Source: Pavlovales sp. CCMP2436 (Eukaryota > Haptophyta > Pavlovophyceae > Pavlovales). From it: DNA of 20,664 nucleotides. Of this stretch, positions 15,461 to 20,664 are shown piece by piece. The stretch's first letter is position 1; each line of letters opens with the position of its first letter. Made by a program: the position numbers and the translations under genes. The stretch lies in assembly GCA_026770615.1 (NCBI GenBank), contig MU631320.1, positions 558,863 to 579,526 of the forward strand, given 5' to 3'. The notes beneath the pieces were generated by a model. The model made no database searches. It was not told the DNA's origin and worked only from the letters and a program-made list of their open reading frames with translations.

Positions 15461-15888
15461 TTATATGACTGGTTTGCCCATTGCGAATATATCATTTAAT
15501 ACAGAGATTAATACTTCAATCATTTCGTTCTCGGTTTCGTGGTACGCTTTTTCTGAAAAATATAAAGTATGATCTGTGTTACCAAGATATATATGAGTAC
15601 CATTTTTAGCGACTGTGATAATTTTATTAAACCATTCAATCCTAAAATCTTTGTCTCGTTTAAAATTACCATGTATAGGTCCTGTCCATCTTCCAATATT
15701 AATATCAGCTAAATAACTATTGTACTCGATAACATCGTCAATGTTTTTTGTAATCTTGTTAAATAATATGACATTTTTAAATTTAGCGATGAATGAATAG
15801 CATCAACTTCATCGCAACGATGTCGTATAGATTTAAAGGACATCCATGTATTCATTATAGTCTCACCTCTAAAATCACTCTCTTTCAT
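15461..15888 (-). pseudogene. Unknown viral gene, frameshifted, about 140 codons
   Basis: The start (ATG 15886-15888) reads MKESDFRGETIMNTWMSFKS and RHRCDEVDAIHS. Near 15790 the coding match moves to another frame: FIAKFKNVILFNKITKNIDD, DINIGRWTGPIHGNFKRDKD, FRIEWFNKIITVAKNGTHIY and YFSEKAYHETENEMIEVLIS, with a stop at 15461-15463. The second frame is strongly protein-like, so a single indel split a conserved gene. It is the last gene before the right terminus. No family recognised. Confidence 0.5.
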
Positions 15889-16059
15889 TTTCACCGGCAA
15901 AACACATTTTTTGGGGTCATCTATTGCTAGTTATTTATGTGTTCTTATACATACACACAATCCAATCGTTGCGTAAGATTTAGCCGATTCTTGTCCTACC
16001 CCCGTAAATGGGTGTGTGTGTGTGTGTATATGTTATTACTAAGTTTTATATTTACATGT

Positions 16060-16223
16060 AAAAGGAGAAGGAGAGGAGGGAGAGAAGGGAAATAATAAAG
16101 TTCGCGTATACAAGATCGGGGTCGGGGTGTCTAAAAAACCTCGGGAACCCGGTTCCCCGATGCCCCGAAGCATTATAGAAAACTTTTAAAAATTGCTTCT
16201 TTTTTTCATCTCCTTCTCCTTTT
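16060..16223. repeat. Subterminal inverted repeat (fold-back), right end
   Basis: Arms 16060-16074 (AAAAGGAGAAGGAGA) and 16209-16223 are perfect complements of 15 bp about 134 bp apart. As on the left, the outer arm sits directly inside the terminal repeat and is purine-rich when read inward. A (GT)n run precedes it at 16012-16028. A short GC-rich near-palindrome (GGGAACCCGGTTCCC) lies at about 16143-16157. Confidence 0.6.
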
Positions 16224-16226
16224 TCT

Positions 16227-16255
16227 ATTGACCCTGTTAAACACCGGCTAGCGAC
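16227..16255. repeat. Right terminal inverted repeat of the viral element
   Basis: The reverse complement matches 1581-1609 at 25 of 29 positions, with only transitions between them. The inner core GGTGTTTAAC is identical. It marks the change from AT-rich viral genes to mixed DNA on the right. Confidence 0.75.
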
Positions 16256-16900
16256 TGACGTCGCATGTCTGCCACCATAAGCGAAGACTTAACAAGCCAT
16301 TGCATATTTTTTTTGGGATCTAAAAATATCTATGATTAACCATGGTAGGCGTGCAGGCTTCGCCGTACGTGAGGGCGGAGGAGTCCAGACTAACCGAATC
16401 AACCAAGAAGCTATCTCGAAGGCGAGCCCGCCCGCTTGATGTTATTTCGCTCCCCCTGTTCAGGGCATTCGCCGAGGCTGAAGAAGTTCAGACACGGGTC
16501 GTCAAGGTAGACACTGTTTCCGCCAACGGCGGGAGAGGGTCGTGTACCTTTCGCACAGTAGCCCGCAGCATCCTTTGTTGGGAGCACGAGCTGCCTCCAC
16601 ATTGTTTTGTAGCAGCTTTCCTAGTGCCAACATGCTCTTCTTGTTCTCGTAGTACGTGAAGCCTTGCATGTGGAATTTTAAATTTAGAAAAATTGGTGTT
16701 AGTAATATTGTATTTTCGATGTCGATATATTTCTTGTTTTTTTTTCTTGTATTCTCGGTTACTAACAACGTTCGCAACTCAAAAAAATCGGTTTGTGACC
16801 GTTTTGAGTGCACTCGAGCGCTTTATTGTAAACATAATTACTCGGGTTCGTCCTTAGAATCGTTTGAACTCCCGAGCCACTTTGGTGGCCTACGGTAGGC
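16256..16900. other. Right flank of the viral element, unassigned
   Basis: The sequence is moderately GC-rich from 16340 to 16660, then AT-rich. Overlapping frames exist on both strands (105 aa plus at 16342-16659, 103 aa minus at 16502-16813), but none has motifs I recognise and they contradict one another. It may be a decayed transposon or host DNA. No reliable gene is called. Confidence 0.3.
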
Positions 16901-17006
16901 ACGAAGAGACTGTCGCAATTTTCGATACTCGTTAGACGTCGGTGAAGCTGACTGTAGTGAGTATATAAGTATTTATCAGTATTTGACAGTATTTACCAAT
17001 ACCTTC

Positions 17007-17275
17007 TAAGTGTCTTCGACACGGGCCGTCGATGCATCAAAACCTATCAATATGTCACGTCATTATGGCATGTATATATATTTATTAGATTTATTAGATT
17101 TGATTAATTCGTGATAGACCATGTTGAACACCGGCCGACGATGATAATAGTGTGCGGCATATAGACGGATTCATACGGCATAGTATCGTGACATATCTAT
17201 CAATCTCTTCTTACGACTGCGTCGTGTACCGCCTATGTATCAAAAATATCAATATGTCACGGCAGAATGGTAAGT
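17007..17275. repeat. Direct repeat pair in AT-rich non-coding DNA
   Basis: About 45 bp at 17028-17072 (ATCAATATGTCACG core) recur in similar form at 17233-17277, roughly 205 bp apart. TATTTAT-rich runs such as ATAAGTATTTAT also recur around 16965 and 17490. This looks like a decayed tandem repeat with a unit near 205 bp. Nothing coding is seen. Confidence 0.5.
17117..17140. repeat. Third copy of the viral terminal-repeat motif (possible)
   Basis: GACCATGTTGAACACCGGCC and the next four bases resemble the right terminal repeat (GACCCTGTTAAACACCGGCT) in the same orientation, with about 17 of 21 bases shared. It may be a remnant end of a related element, or chance. Confidence 0.3.
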
Positions 17276-17346
17276 ACTCTGATGAATCTTATAAAATCAT
17301 GCGAAAAGATCAATAAACGTCGAATAATCAATACCATAATGGTAAG

Positions 17347-17451
<105 letters not shown>

Positions 17452-17569
17452 CGACGGGGATACGTTTACCGTAACATAGTGTCGTAAATATAAGTATTTA
17501 TAAGCATTTATAAGCATTTATTATATTTATTAAAGTATTTATTAGTTTTTATGAGATTCATCAGTAATT

Positions 17570-17766
17570 CACCTCCCCTAGCCCGCTGAACACGAGCAGG
17601 GATCGCAGCTGCGCAACGTGTGCAATTTAATTGTATTTCGAATTCAAATAATAATAATAATTAATAATAGTTGTTATAATAATAATAGTAATGATTATTT
17701 CGATCTCACCTCTCCTGGCCGGATCCCTACGAGCAGCGATCACAGCTGCGCAACGTGCGCAATTGC
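17570..17766. repeat. Direct repeat, 60-bp copies 137 bp apart
   Basis: 17570-17629 and 17707-17766 share CACCT(C/T)(C/T)CCT, then CAGCTGCGCAACGTG and GCAATT. Between them is an AAT-rich run (17640-17700). On the minus strand the second copy falls in a protein-like frame (NYHDRFYSNAANFYAGR then RNCARCAAVIAARR) running 17950 to about 17700 that I cannot assign. Confidence 0.55.
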
Positions 17767-17945
17767 GCCTAGCTTGATTAATTTGTTGCTCGAGTCTTTT
17801 TTGTTGGAGAGTCTCCCTCCTCCCCCTGAGCGCGGGCAACTGTACCGAGCACATTGGAGCAGAACGGCCCGCGTAAAAATTCGCTGCATTTGAATAAAAT
17901 CGATCATGGTAATTAGTTGCTGAATCAAATTTCGCGCGGTTTTGC

Positions 17946-18350
17946 ATGTCCAGCTCGAACGTCCGCGCGCTTGCGGGCTGGGTCCGGATCGGCGACAGCG
18001 AGTTCGAGCACCACCCGGGCCTGTCTGAGGTGGGCCTCCTCGTGCTGAAATGCGACATCGCACTGAACCCCGAGGATGTGGTGACGCTCTCTCGCGCCGA
18101 CCGTGCAGCGCAGGGCGGCGGCAACGTCTGCTTCGGCGCAGGGAAGACGCCCGCCCTCGACATCCTGCAGGGCCGGCGCCGCACGAGCACGGACTACACC
18201 GCGAAGGCGACCTCGCGCGCCGCCGCCACCACTCTCAAGCGCCTCTGGGAGCCGCTCTGCGCTGAGCTTGGTGCCGAGCCGCTCTTCAATGGGCAGGTGC
18301 GCATCAACAACCACATCCACCTTAGGCGAGGAGAGAGATGTCTGTCGAGG
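17946..18350 (+). CDS. Unrecognised host-like exon ending at a splice donor
   Basis: A GC-rich frame of exactly 135 codons runs from ATG at 17946 to CGAGG followed by GTGAGT (18351-18356), a strong eukaryotic 5' splice site. Visible stretches are MSSSNVRALAGWVRIGDSEF, VCFGAGKTPALDILQGRRRT and AATTLKRLWEPLCAELGAEP. FGAGKTPALDILQ is not a proper Walker A motif. The arginine-rich, helical second half could bind DNA. No family recognised; a transposon-derived coding exon is possible. Downstream exons were not found. Confidence 0.4.
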
Positions 18351-19085
18351 GTGAGTTGTTAGGTTGCTCAGAAGTGTGATCCGATGTCGGTGTGTATGAC
18401 GCGTGTGGGGATTTGTTCCGTGCCTATTGGTCTGGGTGTGTTTAGCAGTGTGATTAGGGAGTATAGGTGTAGTCTCTTTATGGCCGGTGGTGGTGGTGGC
18501 GCCCATTGGCAGCTTCCGACGGGTGGCAGTAGGTTGGCTGGGTGTGATATGGCAGGGTGTGGGCCCGTGCGGTGTACTAGAAGTGTTTGGCAGACTTCGT
18601 TTCCTGTTGTCAAGTGATGCGTTATTGCTATGTCGATGCGTAGGACGGTGGCTATGCTGTAGAACACGTTGCTGTTTATCCAGGCCTTTTCCTTTTTCTG
18701 GTGGTCCATCGACCGCGTGCACGTGGTGTTGATATCTCCGTAGGGGTCTTCTGGGTGTTCAGCCGGCCGTCTGAGTTCCAGGTAGTTTTGGACGGTCACC
18801 GGTGCGTATAGCGTCGGAGAATATAAGATGTCAGCATGAAAAGAGATTATCCGAGCGCGTGATTTTAAAACGTGTTTGTCGCCGGCCCTTGCTCGGCGTT
18901 TGGCTGGTTCTGATGGATCTCATGCAAGTACTCTGTTGCCTGTTCAGGATTACATCAGCCGATGATCCCCCGATTACACGGGGCGTTTATTTTTTAAAGA
19001 ACGTGCCGGCCATCGTCGCGCCAGGAGATCATTGGCGTGCTTGGTCGGCAGCTCGCTCGCACGGTGCTCGATCGACCGGCTAGCA
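18351..19085. other. Probable intron and intergenic region
   Basis: This stretch begins with the GTGAGT donor and ends at the Ataxin-10-like start codon. A minus-strand frame at 18368-18799 (143 aa, YLELRRP ... AWINSNVFYSIATVLRIDIA) faintly resembles OTU-like domains found in some transposons, but the catalytic residues cannot be identified. I see no other gene. The promoter of the downstream gene probably lies in 18800-19080. Confidence 0.3.
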
Positions 19086-20372
19086 ATGGGCGGCGCGCTG
19101 CACGAGCTCGCCATGTCACTAGCTAATGCGGTGCGCGCCTCGCGCGAGTGTGAGCCGGCGGCGCGCACGGGCCTCTGCACACCCGACGTGGTGAGCGGGT
19201 GCCGCACGTTGCTCCGGCTCCGCGACGCCGAGCTGCGCGCACTGTGGCCGCTCGCGCTGGACGCGCTGCGGCTGCTGCGCAATCTCTGTGCGCAAGTGCC
19301 GGCAGTGCAGACGCGGCTGCTCCGGGAGGGCATGCTGGGCGAGGTCGCCGGGCTGCTCGTGTGGGCGCGCGCGCAGCCCGACCGGCTGCCGGGCAGTGAG
19401 TGCGCGCTCGCGGCGCGGCTGTGCGTGCAGGTGGTCGGCAACAGCGTGGTTGGCAACCCGACTGTTGCCGGCTGGCTCTGGGGCGCGCACTTCCCCGGGC
19501 TGCTCGTCGCGCTGGTGGCTGATGCCGACGCCTCGGTCCAGTCGTGCGCCTGCATGTGCCTCTTCAACTGCATCCACGCCGACAACGAGCGGCAGCGCAC
19601 ACTGGCGCGCTGCCCGGAGGTGGTCGCCGCGCTCACGCTCTCGGCTGATGGCGTTATCGGCGCGCGGCGAAATATCCGGGCCGAGCCTAGCGGCGCGCGC
19701 GCCTCGGGGGCCGCGTCCGACGCCAACTCGCAGTGCCCGCGCGAGAGCGAGCTCGACTTCTCCTGGGCGCTCGCATCCGTAGACGTCCTGCTACGCTCGT
19801 CAGACCTGGCGGCCGTCGCGCTGGCCTCGCTCCGCGCGCCCGCTGCTGCGCGCGAGCCCGGGGAGGCCCCCGAGGCGGCGGCTGTGCGCTTCCTTGGCGT
19901 GCTCGACTTCCTGCTCGGCGGCGACGGCGCAGGCAAGGGCGCATGCACGCTGCACACCGATTCGGTGGCGGCGATCGGCGAGGAGTGCGCCGCCGCGCTG
20001 TGCGCCGTCGAGCAGTGGACCGCGGAGCGCTACGCGCGCGCCGTGGCCCCCGGGGCGGACCTGTCCGAGGCCGAGCCGCTGCCGTTCGCGCGCGCCGCCG
20101 TCCGCCTCTTCGGCACCCTCGCCATGCACGACCGCGCCGCGATGGGGGGGGCTGCGCGCGTGCACGAGCTCGTCTCCAAAGTGGGCGCCGTGCTCACCAA
20201 GCTGCTCATGTGGGCGCCGCCCGTGCTCGCGAAGGACGCGCGCCCTCGCGCGGCCGCGCCCGGCGGGGCGGCGCTCGGCCTGAAGAGCGTGCTGGTGCGC
20301 TTCCTCGCCAACGTGACCTTCGCGGACCCGGAGGCGCAGCGGGCACTGCGCGAGAGCGAGGCGCTCAACACG
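19086..20372 (+). CDS. Ataxin-10-like armadillo-repeat protein, first exon (partial)
   Basis: The exon encodes 429 residues from ATG at 19086 (the first ATG in the frame) to a proposed donor at 20373. Helical armadillo-like repeats are visible: LALDALRLLRNLCAQVPAVQ, ALAARLCVQVVGNSVVGNPT and ASVQSCACMCLFNCIHADNE. Near the end, LKSVLVRFLANVTFADPEAQ followed by RALRESEALNT matches the start of the Ataxin-10 C-terminal domain, whose next lines (nPFirEWAi in the family) are missing and should lie in a following exon. Ataxin-10 relatives are cytoplasmic armadillo proteins linked to cell division and signalling. Codon use is strongly GC-rich. The plain frame reads on into AT-rich DNA to 20468, which is probably intron. 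Confidence 0.72.
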
Positions 20373-20664
20373 GTGCGACTCGTGTTGCTGTTGCTGTGGT
20401 CACTGTTAGAAATACAATTTGTTGATCATTTATATTTATTATATATGTATATATATATATTATATTAATGTAGGGGGATTCTGGCTGGCGGTGTCTCAAG
20501 TTCATAGTAGACTATGAAATAATATAAAATATATGCTACATTTTATGGTGTGAAATACAGATCATATATTCAGCCAGCGAGCATTTTAGGAGCCCGCTTG
20601 TCCGATGATGAGCCCACTCGCTAACCCCCTGCACTCCCAGAGCTTTTCAGTGTCCCCTCTCTCC
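20373..20664. other. Probable intron of the Ataxin-10-like gene, containing a dispersed repeat
   Basis: GC content drops abruptly after GTGCGA at 20373. A pyrimidine-rich CTTTTCAG at 20643-20650 is a candidate 3' splice site. The join cannot be proved because the next exon lies outside. Inside, 20466-20500 shares 32 of 37 aligned bases with the reverse complement of 4508-4544 in the viral block. Confidence 0.45.

Larger units (their letters stand above)
1581..16255. mobile_element. Endogenous Polinton-like / double-jelly-roll DNA virus, degraded
   Basis: An AT-rich block is set in GC-rich DNA and bounded by 29-bp inverted repeats (1581-1609 and 16227-16255). It is 14,675 bp long, within the usual range of Polintons and PLVs. 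It contains a capsid gene, a penton-like gene, fibre genes with lectin modules, a Cys-rich protein and several small genes on both strands with tight spacing. Most genes carry frameshifts or stops. Several GC-rich insertions interrupt it. No integrase, packaging ATPase, protease or DNA polymerase was recognised; these may be lost or too diverged. No clear target-site duplication flanks the repeats (GAAT precedes, TGACG follows). Other options are a different PRD1-adenovirus lineage virus or a composite of several insertions. Confidence 0.72.

Noticed and set aside
1581..16255. Integrase, packaging ATPase, protease or family B polymerase in the viral block
   Set aside because: Searched by eye in the translated frames for RVE, tyrosine recombinase, Walker A and polymerase motifs; none could be supported.
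16342..16813. Transposase in the right flank
   Set aside because: Overlapping frames on both strands were checked by eye for DDE-type motifs; nothing convincing was found.
18368..18799. OTU-like protease domain on the minus strand
   Set aside because: Only a vague match (WINSNVFYSIATVLRIDIAI); the catalytic Cys and His could not be placed.
18974..19957. 327-aa open frame on the minus strand opposite the Ataxin-10-like exon
   Set aside because: Ser/Ala/Arg-rich low-complexity product typical of antisense GC-rich coding DNA; the plus strand has clear armadillo-like repeats.

Overview
The window looks like nuclear DNA of a GC-rich single-celled eukaryote (microalga or other protist; a haptophyte-like host is only a guess). 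Host-type sequence is GC-rich: an Ataxin-10-like gene at the right end, an unrecognised exon with a GTGAGT splice donor, and a Ty1/copia retrotransposon at the left end. Between them lies a long AT-rich tract of viral origin.

Layout. 1-1576: 3' end of a copia element (reverse transcriptase, RNase H, polypurine tract, LTR). 1581-16255: a 14,675-bp AT-rich block bounded by 29-bp inverted repeats that match at 25 positions and differ only by transitions. I read it as one endogenous Polinton-like virus (PLV) or related double-jelly-roll DNA virus. It holds an intact major capsid protein gene (11679-12704), a frameshifted penton-like gene (9795-10608), a Pro/Ala-repeat protein, a possible primase-helicase fragment and several unknown small genes. 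About 5.7 kb is decayed fibre/spike genes built from a repetitive shaft and several LamG/concanavalin-like lectin modules. 16256-17945: repeats and unassigned DNA. 17946-20664: host-like exons and introns.

State of the virus. Nearly every viral gene except the capsid gene has a frameshift or in-frame stop, and GC-rich pieces have been inserted at about 2220-2465, 4335-4541, 9058-9268 and 14086-14745. The last carries the start of an mRNA-capping guanylyltransferase joined to a fibre-like fragment, apparently from a second, GC-rich virus. The element therefore looks like an old, dead or dying provirus. Uncorrected long-read indels could explain some single-base frameshifts, but not the in-frame stops or insertions.

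Function. Capsid, penton and lectin-bearing fibre genes would have formed an icosahedral virion with host-attachment spikes; the Pro/Ala protein sits between capsid and penton genes and may also be structural. I found no integrase, packaging ATPase, protease or polymerase that I could support. All assignments come from reading motifs by eye, without database searches.
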